A stretch of DNA of 64,000 nt from Idiomarina seosinensis_A. GTDB lineage: Bacteria; Pseudomonadota; Gammaproteobacteria; Enterobacterales; Alteromonadaceae. Where the stretch lies: assembly GCF_044797955.1 (NCBI RefSeq), contig NZ_CP085211.1, positions 310,001-374,000 on the forward strand, written 5' to 3'. The translations under genes were made by a program, and so were the position numbers. Shown in pieces: positions 16,810 through 26,200 of the stretch. The stretch's first letter is position 1. Each line of letters starts with the position of its first letter. The notes under the pieces were generated by a model. That model saw only the letters and a program-made list of their open reading frames with translations. It did not search any database and had not been told where the DNA came from.

Positions 16810-18681
16810 ATGATGCGACTGGCTCGACTGGCCCTGGTTATGGCTTCTACTTTGACATTCGCCTCGACAGCACTGGCTTATCAAGAAACAGAACAAAGTC
16901 AGCTGTCTGTCGGAGAAATATCAAACCAAATTGCGACCTTAGAGACCGAGTACGAGAACTTCTCTAACACCGTTGCGAACTTACTGGAAGAGGAGCGGCA
17001 GTTAAAAGAGCGGCTAGCGTCCTTACGTGAGCGCAGCGACTCCCTCGAGCAGCGTCGGCAGTCTGCACTTAATGAAATGAACGAGCGCTATCAGCAGTTG
17101 GTGGATGATCCCAGCATTGATATTGCCGGTGCCCAGCAGGCCTATAAAGAAGCGGTGATGGCGCACCAGGAAAACAAAAAAGAAATAAATCAGCTGGTGC
17201 AGCAGGTCAATGCCAAGGGCCGCGAAGTTGAAGAAGCGCGAGTCAGCCGGCATACCCTGATAAACGAAATCGAAACCCTGAAAGAACGTCGTAAAACCGC
17301 GCGGGTCCAGCGTTTACAAAGAGAGTTTAATCGCACCGGCACCCGTGAGATTAATGAATCTATTACCTGTGATCGCCAGGAAACGCTGGCGCAATGTGAA
17401 TCACGGGGCAAATTGCTGGCCAAGCAGCAGGCCTCCAAAACGTTTTTAACTGACACCGTTGATAGCCTCACCGAGGCAAGCCTTGCCAGAGAAAACCTTG
17501 ACGATGTGCGCCCTAACGTACAAATTCTTGGCTCCAGAGTTGTCGATGAAGGGTTCAGCGGCCAGGGTACCTATGGTGTGCAGATGTCGGTTGAGTTGCG
17601 TGGTCAACTCGCGGATTCACAATCCTGTGTATTGTTGGGGTTAGACGCCCGTTATTGTAATCAGGCACAGCGCCGGGATAACTACCAGAGTGCCGAAGTT
17701 GCCGCAGACAGTTCAGTGATGCATCCGGTAACTGTGCGCTCTAACGTTTACGATGACGAAGTTAAAATCGATGGCGTCAGCTATGGCTCTACGCCGATTG
17801 AAGTGATGCTGCCGGGCGGTAAGCACGAGGTTGAAATTTTAAAATATGGCTATGAAACCTTTAGCCGTGAACTTAACCTCAAAGATGCTCAGACTGTTTG
17901 GGCTGAGCTGGAAAAGGCCGATTATTCCTTTGCCCGCGGCGAAAAAATTCAGGATATTTTGTATCGTGATGTGCGGGGTCCTGAACTGGTTGTTGTGCCA
18001 GCCGGTAACTTTAAAATGGGTGATTTGACCGGTAACGGCTTACCCAATGAACGCCCGGCGACCACTGAAACTATCGAACAGCCCTACGCGATTAGCAGTA
18101 CTGAGATAACCGTTGCGGATTTTCGTCGTTTCGTCACTGATTCAGCTTATGTTACTGAAGCAGAACAAAGTGGGGACTGTGCACATTTAGTGAACGGCAC
18201 TCCGCGCTTTGAGCAAAGTATTAACTGGCGTAGCCCGGGCTTTTCTCAGGCTGATGACTCTCCGGTTGTCTGTGTCAGCCTTAATGATGCTAAAGCTTAC
18301 GCTAACTGGTTGTCCAGAAAAAGCGGTTTTGCCTATACCATACCAACGGAAAAGCATTGGGAATATGCTGCCCGGGCAAAAACCGAAACCGACTTCTGGT
18401 GGGGCAACGATATTGGCGTAGGTAATGCAAATTGCCGTAATTGTGGCAGCGAGTGGTCCAATACTCGTACCGCTCCGGTTAAAAGCTTTCAACGCAACCC
18501 CTGGGGTCTCTACGACACTGTCGGCAACGTCTGGGAGTGGACTGCCTCTGAACAGGGCTCTCTAGTGCGCGGTGGCGCCTGGAATTTTGCGCCAAGCCTG
18601 GCCCGGGTTTCAACCCGGATGAAGTTGCCGGCGGATTTTAGTTCAAACTATATAGGTTTTCGGGTAGTAAGAGCGCAATAG
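16810..18681 (+). CDS. Secreted coiled-coil / PEGA / SUMF1-like protein, likely non-catalytic
   Basis: 623-residue exported protein with signal peptide MMRLARLALVMASTLTFASTALA. Residues about 30-215 are a charged coiled coil (EEERQLKERLASLRERSDSL and similar heptads). A small domain with four Cys follows, then a PEGA-type surface domain (about 307-357: VKIDGVSYGSTPIEVMLPGGK). The C-terminal 230 residues are SUMF1/formylglycine-generating-enzyme-like (VVVPAGNFKMGD, PTEKHWEYAAR, GNVWEWTAS, SLVRGGAWNFAP, YIGFRVVRA). The active-site cysteine pair that normally follows RGGS is absent (RGGAWNFAPSLARVSTRM), so formylglycine synthesis is unlikely; C-type-lectin-fold relatives often act as binding domains. 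ATG 16810 (or 16813) gives a clean signal peptide. It lies between mshC and mreB; a link to MSHA is inference from position only. Confidence 0.8.
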   Translation: MMRLARLALVMASTLTFASTALAYQETEQSQLSVGEISNQIATLETEYENFSNTVANLLEEERQLKERLASLRERSDSLEQRRQSALNEMNERYQQLVDDPSIDIAGAQQAYKEAVMAHQENKKEINQLVQQVNAKGREVEEARVSRHTLINEIETLKERRKTARVQRLQREFNRTGTREINESITCDRQETLAQCESRGKLLAKQQASKTFLTDTVDSLTEASLARENLDDVRPNVQILGSRVVDEGFSGQGTYGVQMSVELRGQLADSQSCVLLGLDARYCNQAQRRDNYQSAEVAADSSVMHPVTVRSNVYDDEVKIDGVSYGSTPIEVMLPGGKHEVEILKYGYETFSRELNLKDAQTVWAELEKADYSFARGEKIQDILYRDVRGPELVVVPAGNFKMGDLTGNGLPNERPATTETIEQPYAISSTEITVADFRRFVTDSAYVTEAEQSGDCAHLVNGTPRFEQSINWRSPGFSQADDSPVVCVSLNDAKAYANWLSRKSGFAYTIPTEKHWEYAARAKTETDFWWGNDIGVGNANCRNCGSEWSNTRTAPVKSFQRNPWGLYDTVGNVWEWTASEQGSLVRGGAWNFAPSLARVSTRMKLPADFSSNYIGFRVVRAQ

Positions 18682-18738
18682 TGTGCCAGTTGCGTTATCA
18701 TTGCAGTTTTTAGCTTTTAAGTAGGGATTTACCGCTTC

Positions 18739-19782
18739 ATGTTCAAGAAAATTCGCGGCCTTTTTTCCAATGATTTATCCATCGATTTGGGAACCGCAAA
18801 CACGTTAATCTATGTAAAAGATGAAGGCATCGTGCTTAACGAGCCTTCCGTGGTAGCGATCCGCCAGGAGCGTTCGGGTGGACCAAAAGCTATTGCTGCC
18901 GTCGGCTCAGCAGCAAAGCAAATGTTGGGGCGGACGCCGGGCAACATTAAAGCTATCCGGCCAATGAAAGATGGCGTTATTGCCGACTTTTACGTGTGCG
19001 AAAAAATGCTGCAGTTTTTTATCAAGCAAGTACACGACAGCAACTACTTTCGTCCCAGCCCCCGGGTCCTGGTATGTGTCCCTTGTGGCTCAACCCAGGT
19101 GGAACGCCGGGCAATTCGCGAATCTGCACTGGGTGCCGGCGCTCGTGAAGTCTATTTAATTGATGAACCTATGGCCGCAGCTATCGGCGCCGGCCTGCCG
19201 GTATCCGAAGCGACCGGCTCAATGGTTGTCGATATTGGTGGTGGTACCACCGAAGTCGCCATCATCTCGCTAAACGGGGTTGTCTATTCCTCATCAGTGC
19301 GTATTGGTGGTGACAAATTTGATGAAGCCATCATCAATTATGTCCGCCGCAACTTTGGTGCCTTGATTGGTGATGCGACGGCGGAGCGTATTAAGCATGA
19401 GATTGGCTCAGCATTCCCGGGCGAAGAGCTAAAAGAAATTGAAGTACGGGGCCGTAACCTCGCCGAAGGTGTACCGCGCTCGTTCACACTTAACAGCAAT
19501 GAAATCTTGGAGGCCCTGCAGGAGCCCTTGATGGGCATTGTCAGTGCTGTCATGGTGGCACTTGAGCAATCGCCACCGGAGCTGGCATCGGATATCTCCG
19601 AGCGGGGCATGGTGCTGACCGGTGGTGGTGCGCTACTGAAAGATCTGGATCGTCTGTTAGTCGAAGAGACCGGCATTCCGGTAATCATTGCCGATGACCC
19701 GCTGACCTGCGTAGCCCGCGGTGGCGGCAAGGCGCTTGAGATGATCGATATGCACGGCGGTGACTTGTTTAGTTACGAGTAA
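18739..19782 (+). CDS. mreB: Rod-shape actin homologue MreB
   Basis: 347-residue bacterial actin, the exact usual length. The N-terminus MFKKIRGLFSNDLSIDLGTANTLIY carries the amphipathic start and the phosphate 1 motif. Phosphate 2 (VVDIGGGTTEVAIISL) and the adenosine motif (GMVLTGGGALLKDL) are intact. It polymerises under the inner membrane and directs the elongasome (MreC, MreD, RodA, PBP2). It leads mreB-mreC-mreD, with 34 bases to mreC; a 57-base gap precedes it, so it may also be co-transcribed with the SUMF1/PEGA gene. Confidence 0.99.
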   Translation: MFKKIRGLFSNDLSIDLGTANTLIYVKDEGIVLNEPSVVAIRQERSGGPKAIAAVGSAAKQMLGRTPGNIKAIRPMKDGVIADFYVCEKMLQFFIKQVHDSNYFRPSPRVLVCVPCGSTQVERRAIRESALGAGAREVYLIDEPMAAAIGAGLPVSEATGSMVVDIGGGTTEVAIISLNGVVYSSSVRIGGDKFDEAIINYVRRNFGALIGDATAERIKHEIGSAFPGEELKEIEVRGRNLAEGVPRSFTLNSNEILEALQEPLMGIVSAVMVALEQSPPELASDISERGMVLTGGGALLKDLDRLLVEETGIPVIIADDPLTCVARGGGKALEMIDMHGGDLFSYE

Positions 19783-19816
19783 GCAGCGATTAGTAACGGG
19801 GTGACCTAGCGCAGCG

Positions 19817-20677
19817 ATGAAAACATTATTCGTCAGAGGCCCGTCCTTATTGTCCAGGCTAGTGCTCGCACTAGCCTGTTCGTTTTTATTGATGTTTATT
19901 GACCACAAGCTTCAGGCGATGCAGCCGGTTCGCTTATTCCTTAACTCACTGGTGACACCGGTTCAGTATCTGGCCATTCTGCCGGAACAAATGCTGACCA
20001 GTTTCTCAGACTCCTTCAAAAGCCAGGATCAGCTGGCGTCTGAAAATGAACGGCTGCGGCGGCAACTGCTCGAGCAGCAGGGCCAGCTTCAGCAGCTGAG
20101 TTTTTTAACTAACGAAAATAAGCGCCTGCGTGAGTTACTGGGTTCCGAACAAAGAGCTCCCAATCGCCGTATGGTGGCTGAGGTGATAGCGGTCGCTTCT
20201 GAGCCTTTTAGTCAGCAGCTGGTGATCAATAAGGGCGCTCTTAACGGGGTGTACGAGGGGCAGGCCGTATTAGACAGTCGCGGCATTGTCGGACAGGTAC
20301 AGGATGTCGGCAGCAATACGGCAAGGGTTCTGCTTATTTCTGACCAGAGTCATGCGATTCCGCTGCGCTCTGAGCGTAAAGATATCCGGGCGTTGGCTCA
20401 GGGTACCGGCGAAATCGGCCGATTGCAGCTGATGTTTGTTCCGCACAGCACCGAGCTTGCGGTTGGCGATTTACTGATGTCTTCGGGGCTTGGGAACGTG
20501 TTCCCGGAAGGGTATCCCGTGGCTAAAATAACCGGGATAGAACGCGACGAGTCACTTCCGTTTGCGAAGGTTCAGGCCGACCCGATTTCGCAGCTTGACC
20601 GGGTTCGTAATGTGCTGCTGCTGTGGCAAAGTGATGATCCGCAACAGCCAATTTACGAGGGCGAACCTGATGCTTAA
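19817..20677 (+). CDS. mreC: Rod-shape-determining protein MreC
   Basis: 286-residue bitopic protein: short cytoplasmic N-terminus, membrane segment (about residues 14-31, LVLALACSFLLMFIDHKL), coiled coil (about 70-108, LASENERLRRQLLEQQGQLQ), and a double beta-barrel periplasmic domain (VINKGALNGVYEGQAVLDSRGIVGQV; GDLLMSSGLGNVFPEGYPVAKI). It couples MreB filaments to periplasmic PBP2. It overlaps mreD by 8 bases. Confidence 0.97.
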   Translation: MKTLFVRGPSLLSRLVLALACSFLLMFIDHKLQAMQPVRLFLNSLVTPVQYLAILPEQMLTSFSDSFKSQDQLASENERLRRQLLEQQGQLQQLSFLTNENKRLRELLGSEQRAPNRRMVAEVIAVASEPFSQQLVINKGALNGVYEGQAVLDSRGIVGQVQDVGSNTARVLLISDQSHAIPLRSERKDIRALAQGTGEIGRLQLMFVPHSTELAVGDLLMSSGLGNVFPEGYPVAKITGIERDESLPFAKVQADPISQLDRVRNVLLLWQSDDPQQPIYEGEPDA

Positions 20678-21149
20678 GCGCGGCACTATGACCTTAATCA
20701 TCAGTTATCTGATTGCTCTGGTGCTGATGGTTATGCCTATGCCCGCAGGATTAGATACGTTCCGGCCCGACTGGGTAACGTTGGTGCTGTTATACTGGGT
20801 GCTGGCAATTCCGCACCGGGTAAATATGGGTACCGCGCTGGTACTGGGGGTACTCAGTGATATATTGCTGGGCTCGGTGCTCGGGGTGCATGCGCTGGGT
20901 ATGATTGTGGTAACCTACTTTGTTGCCCGCCACTTTCAGCGTTTCAGAAACTTTTCGTTACCCCAGCAGGCCATCCTGGTTGCTTTTTTAATTCTGTTAA
21001 AGCGCATGCTGGTGTTTCAGGCTAACGTTTTTATTCACGATGCCGACTTTACCGCCAGTTATTTTTGGCCGGCTTTGACATCGGCACTGTTCTGGCTTTG
21101 GTTGTTTCCGTTACTTCGCAAAATACGGCGCCACTTTGGAGTTAATTAA
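20670..21149 (+). CDS. mreD: Rod-shape-determining membrane protein MreD
   Basis: 159-residue polytopic inner-membrane protein (about five hydrophobic segments) of the MreD family, with LDTFRPDWVTLVLLYWVLAIPHR and LGVLSDILLGSVLGVHALG as recognisable family stretches. ATG 20670 is preceded by GAGGG at 20656-20660 and overlaps the mreC stop; a second in-frame ATG lies at 20688. It ends in a TAATG overlap with maf. Confidence 0.95.
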   Translation: MLKRGTMTLIISYLIALVLMVMPMPAGLDTFRPDWVTLVLLYWVLAIPHRVNMGTALVLGVLSDILLGSVLGVHALGMIVVTYFVARHFQRFRNFSLPQQAILVAFLILLKRMLVFQANVFIHDADFTASYFWPALTSALFWLWLFPLLRKIRRHFGVN

Positions 21150-21757
21150 TGGCTCTTATTCTTGCTTCAGCGTCACCGCGCCGCCGCCAGCTGCTTCAGC
21201 AAATATGTCCGCACTTTAGCTGTGTTGTTCCTGCGGTAGAGGAATTCCGCCAAGCTCAGGAAAGTGCTTCGGCTTATGTGCAGCGGCTGGCGTTAGATAA
21301 AGCCCGGGCCGTGGCAGCGACACTGGATTCAGATGCGTTGGTACTGGGCGCCGACACCTTAATTGACTTTAATGGTCAGGTACTGGAAAAACCCCGCGAT
21401 AAAAATCACTTTCTTGAAATGATGGCCGCTTTGTCGGGTCAGCAACATCAGGTGCGTACGGCGGTGGCCGTGGTGGCCTGTCAGCCAACCGCGGCTGACA
21501 ATAATCACCGGGCTGAGGTTATTGAAGTTACCACTGAGGTTGAATTTGGCGAGATCAGTTCTGACCAGGCGCATAGCTACTGGAACACCGGTGAGCCGGT
21601 GGATAAAGCCGGTGGCTATGGGATCCAGGGAGCTGCTGGGCGATTTGTTAAACGCATCAATGGCAGCTACACCGGTGTTGTTGGTCTACCTTTATATCAA
21701 ACAGACGCGTTATTGCAGCGTATGCAAAGTCACTTAAGGAGTCACGATGGGTGTTGA
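21149..21757 (+). CDS. maf: Maf-family dTTP/UTP pyrophosphatase (YhdE type)
   Basis: 202-residue nucleotide pyrophosphatase that removes non-canonical or excess pyrimidine triphosphates. Family motifs are clear: LASASPRRRQLL at the N-terminus, VLGADTLIDFNGQVLEKPRD, and GGYGIQGAAGRFVKRINGSYTGVVGLPL. The last matches the YhdE subgroup (dTTP/UTP) better than the YceF subgroup, and the gene occupies yhdE's usual place between mreD and rng. It overlaps mreD by 1 base and rng by 11. Confidence 0.93.
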   Translation: MALILASASPRRRQLLQQICPHFSCVVPAVEEFRQAQESASAYVQRLALDKARAVAATLDSDALVLGADTLIDFNGQVLEKPRDKNHFLEMMAALSGQQHQVRTAVAVVACQPTAADNNHRAEVIEVTTEVEFGEISSDQAHSYWNTGEPVDKAGGYGIQGAAGRFVKRINGSYTGVVGLPLYQTDALLQRMQSHLRSHDGC

Positions 21758-23213
21758 AGTGTTAATGAACGTGACCCCTACAGAAAGCCGTGTGGTGTTG
21801 GTTGAGAACGGCATTTTGCAGGAAGTCCATATTGAACGACAGCTTAAGCGCGGCCTGGTCGGTAACATCTACATGGGCAAAGTGTCCCGGGTACTGCCGG
21901 GCATGCAAGCGGCATTTATTGATATTGGGCTGGATAAAGCGGCTTTTTTACACGCCTCGGACATTGTCAGTCGCATTGACGGAGAGCCTCTGGAGCGCGA
22001 CGAGCGCCCCGAGCCCAGTATCACGTCACTGGTTCGCCAGGGTCAGCATATTATGGTTCAGGTCGTAAAGGACCCGCTGGGCACTAAAGGAGCGCGCCTG
22101 ACCACTGACATTACCTTACCGTCGCGCTATCTTGTCTTTATGCCAAAAAGCGCCCATGTCGGGGTTTCTCAGCGTATTGACGACAATGAAGAACGGGAAC
22201 GTCTGCGTAATCTGGCCGAAACACTCAGCACTGAGGACGGCCACTTTATTGTGCGCACGGCCGCCGAAGGTAACAACGATGGTGCATTGCGCAGCGACGC
22301 AGACTTTTTAACCCGGTTGTGGCAGCAAATAAAAAAACGCACCAAAACCCAGCGCAAAGTCGGCGTCTTATATGAAGACCTAAACTTGTGCTGCCGTGTG
22401 TTACGCGACTTTGTCGGTGAACCTATTGAACGAATACGGGTAGACTCGCGCACAACCATAGAGCAACTGAAGCAATTTACCGGCGACTTTATTCCTGAAT
22501 TAAGTACGGTACTGGAATATTATACCGGTGACCGGCCGATTTTTGATTTGTTTGATATCGAAAATGAAATCCAACGCGCCTTGGATCGCCGCGTCGGTCT
22601 CAAGTCAGGGGGCTCGCTGATAATTGACCAGACCGAAGCGATGACTACTATTGATATTAATACCGGCGCCTTTGTCGGTCATCGCAATTTAGAAGAAACC
22701 ATTTTTAATACGAACATTGAAGCAACCCAGGCGATTGCCCGCCAGCTTCGGCTGCGTAATCTTGGTGGCATTATTATTATCGATTTTATCGATATGCAAA
22801 ACGAAGAACACAAGCGACGGGTACTGCATAGCCTGGAGCAGGCGCTGGCTAAAGATCGCGCAAAAACCTCGATTAACGGATTCACTACCCTGGGCCTGGT
22901 AGAAATGACCCGTAAACGAACCCGCGAGAGCCTCGAGCATGTGCTTTGCGGCGAGTGTCCGGTATGCCGCGGACGCGGCTCAATGAAAACCGTGGAAACC
23001 GTGTGTTATGAAATTCTGCGCGAAATTGTACGGGTACACAAAGCCTATGAAGCTGATAAATTTGTGGTTTATGCCTCAGCTGCGGTCAGTGATTTCTTAT
23101 TAAACGAAGAATCTCACACCCTGGCGGAACTTGAGGTGTTTGTTTCCCGTCAAATAACCGTACAAACAGAAACTCTCTATAATCAAGAGCAATTTGACGT
23201 GGTGATGATGTAG
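21747..23213 (+). CDS. rng: Ribonuclease G
   Basis: 488-residue RNase E/G-family endoribonuclease, practically full length against the 489 residues of E. coli. It shows an S1 domain (about 38-128, GNIYMGKVSRVLPGMQAAFIDIG), the catalytic DNase I-like core with metal aspartates (MTTIDINTGAFVG; GGIIIIDFIDMQ), a CGECPVCRGRG zinc-type motif, and the conserved C-terminus LYNQEQFDVVMM. In E. coli RNase G matures the 5' end of 16S rRNA. AAGGAG precedes the ATG inside the maf 3' end; the TAG stop overlaps the GTG start of yhdP. Confidence 0.99.
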   Translation: MGVEVLMNVTPTESRVVLVENGILQEVHIERQLKRGLVGNIYMGKVSRVLPGMQAAFIDIGLDKAAFLHASDIVSRIDGEPLERDERPEPSITSLVRQGQHIMVQVVKDPLGTKGARLTTDITLPSRYLVFMPKSAHVGVSQRIDDNEERERLRNLAETLSTEDGHFIVRTAAEGNNDGALRSDADFLTRLWQQIKKRTKTQRKVGVLYEDLNLCCRVLRDFVGEPIERIRVDSRTTIEQLKQFTGDFIPELSTVLEYYTGDRPIFDLFDIENEIQRALDRRVGLKSGGSLIIDQTEAMTTIDINTGAFVGHRNLEETIFNTNIEATQAIARQLRLRNLGGIIIIDFIDMQNEEHKRRVLHSLEQALAKDRAKTSINGFTTLGLVEMTRKRTRESLEHVLCGECPVCRGRGSMKTVETVCYEILREIVRVHKAYEADKFVVYASAAVSDFLLNEESHTLAELEVFVSRQITVQTETLYNQEQFDVVMM

Positions 23214-26200
23214 TGTCGGTCAGTCGAAGTTTACTTTGGTTGCTAAATAAGATTTGGTTAGCGCTGGCGATTGTGCTGGTGCTGGCCGCTGTGGTGATGA
23301 GCGGCCTGCGTTACGCGCTGCCGCATATACCCGATGTGTCCCGGCAGCTGGCGCTGCAAATTGAAGAACAACTGCAACAGCCGGTTGCAATAGAGCAGCT
23401 GTCGATGTCCTGGCATCGGCAGGGGCCGGCTATTGACGTTTCCGGCATTAGTCTGCAGTCCGATCCGGCCTCTCCGATTCAGGTTGAGGTTGATACCATC
23501 GCTGTGGTTCTGGATTTCTGGAAATCCTTGTTGCAACAGCAGGTTGTGGCGCAGGAATTTATTCTTAATAAAGCCCGCATTAACGTCGATTTAAGGCAAT
23601 TGCGACAGCAGCAGGAAAGCATCAGTCTGGATCTGCTGGAAAACCTTTTTTTACAACAGCTGGAGCGCTTTTCGTTAACCGAAAGTGAGCTCAACGTAGT
23701 TAACCTCGCCGGTAACCGCCGTTCAGTGGTTATTGAACGCTTGTCCTGGCTTAACCAGGGTTCGCAGCACCAGGGTGTGGGCAAGTTCAGGGTGCGCGAT
23801 TTTACCAGTAACAGCCTGGACTTTATTATTCAGCTAGAGGGTAATGAGCTTGCCAACGCGGATGGGCAGTTTTATGTCGACTCGCGCCAGGTGGATATAT
23901 CGCCGTGGCTTGAACAACGCCTCGGCGATGTTGATATCACCGAGTCCAGCGTTAACTTTACTAGTTGGCTGACGCTTCGTGACGGGGGTATTTCAGCCGG
24001 CCATTTGCAGCTGCGGGATAACCGTATTCAGGCCAACGTGGCGGGACAGGCGGCTAATTTGCATATTCCTTCGGGTGAGGTGGCTATTCAGCCCAGCGGA
24101 AACGGCTGGCTGCTGAATGTTCAGCCGATGAGTATAGAGCTTGATGAGCGCACTTTTGAATTGCCGCTGATAGCCTGGCAAAGTGACAGTCAGCAAAACC
24201 TTATCAGCAGCGATGCGGTTCCTTTGCACGACTTGCTGCCCTTCGTTGAATGGCTGGCACCTGAGCTGACCGACAAAGTCGCCCGGCAACAACGAGCAGA
24301 AACCCGGGCGCACGCCGATATCCGACTGGATCTGACCAGCGACAAGCGGCGTTGGCTGATTATGAGCAATGATCTGCAAAGCGGCGGCAGTGGCGCTATG
24401 CCGTCGTGGTCGCCGCTACAGGTTGCGGTGCTGGGCGAAAATAATCGTGGTTGGTGGCGATTGCACAATGATCAGGTCACCCTAAGCAGTTCTGCGTTGT
24501 CCAGTCAGCAGGCCTGGCAACTGGGTAAGCTCGATCTCAATGGCTCATGGCAAGCCGACAGTGATGGCTGGCTTGTCAGCATTACGCCGGCTGTGCTGCA
24601 GCTGGATGATTTAAATTTAAGTATCACCGGTAATATCCGCGCTGATAAGCAGGGGCCACCACAGGTTGAATGGCATATACACAATGAAAACCCTTTTGCC
24701 GTGGCAACAGCACGTAAATTTCTGCCGGAAATAATGGGCAGTGGCGTTAAAAAATACCTTTCCGGGGCTCTGAAAGGCGGCTCTATCGACGGTTTACAGG
24801 TACTTTGGCGGGGTCCACTGAATCAGTTCCCTGATGAAAGCATGCAAGGGCTGTTCAATGCGCGGGTCGACTTCTCGCAACTGAATTATCAGTTTCAGCC
24901 GAGCTGGCCAGCAGTGCAAGAGCTGCCACTGCGTCTGGATTTCTATCAGAGGGGCCTGAGCATGTTCGCCGATAGCGGGCGTTTAATGGAGGTCGATATT
25001 GATCAGGTCGTTGCCCGCATTCCGCAACTGACCGACGCCGAAAAAGGCCTGCAACTGAACAGCCGGATCAGTGCTGCTGGCGCGCAATTACAACCGGTGT
25101 TTTCCGCGTCGCCGCTGACCGGTATTGCCGAAGCTCTGCAGCAGGTTCAGCCACAAAACCCGGTCAAAGGCGAGTTTAGCCTGGACATTCCGTTTAATCG
25201 TTCGCGGAAAGTGGATGTGTCGGTAAGCGCTGACCTCAGCGGGCAACAAATCTACCTGCCGGCAATTGACCAGCAATTTGGCGTTCGCGGCGGACAGTTA
25301 CAGATTAACAACGATCAGGTCAGTACCCGTGATTTGCAGTTAAGCTGGTACCAACAGCCGATCGAGGCCGAGGTTTCCGGTAGCCGGGCCGACGGTAACT
25401 ACGCCCTAACTGTTAATACTGAAGTAGACTGGCAATTGGAACCCTTAATTAAAGCCATGCCGGTTAATGGCTGGGATCAATATTTTCGTGGCGCCTTGCA
25501 GGGGCAGGGGCAATTCAATCTCGAGCTGGGGGATAAAATAACAAGCCGCTGGCAATCCAATATCGATATCACCGAAGTGACATCGGACTTGCCGGCCCCT
25601 CTTAACAAAGCCTCAGGAGACACAGGTCAGTTGCAGGTAACGATAGAGGGCAGTGGCGAACAGCTGGAAATGCAGTTGTCCATGGCCGATACGCTGCGCT
25701 GGCAAAGTCAGTGGCAGTCATCACAATCGGGCTGGCAACAGGCGACATTAAATATCGGCCAGGCACAGCTGCCGGCGGGCATTAAGACCGACGGTTTTTT
25801 AATTAATGCCCAGCTGCCGCAGCTTAACGTGGCCGAGTGGTACGATTTAATTTACTTTTTACAGCAGGACTTATCGCCGGATACAGACGATTCAGCAACC
25901 GTTACTAAAACCTATCTGCCCGATTATATTCGTGTCGCCAGTGATAGTGTGTCCTGGGCGGGGCAAAGTTTTCAGGATGTTGAACTGACACTGCTGCCGG
26001 ATTCGCAAGGCTGGGAAGGGTCCGCTCGTGGCGAAGGACTGGCGCTGGTGACCCAAATTCCGGCTCAGTTTACCGAGCAGCCAATAACTGTCGATGCCGA
26101 CTACATTGAACTGTCGTCAGAACTAGAACTGCAGCGAACCACGCCATTGCGACAAAGTGAACAGCAGTGGCAATGGGTAACTCGCTTGCCGCCGCTGAAC

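Noticed and set aside
16810..18681. Formylglycine-generating enzyme (sulfatase activator)
   Set aside because: The SUMF1-like fold is present but the active-site cysteine pair is missing, and there is no sulfatase gene in the window.
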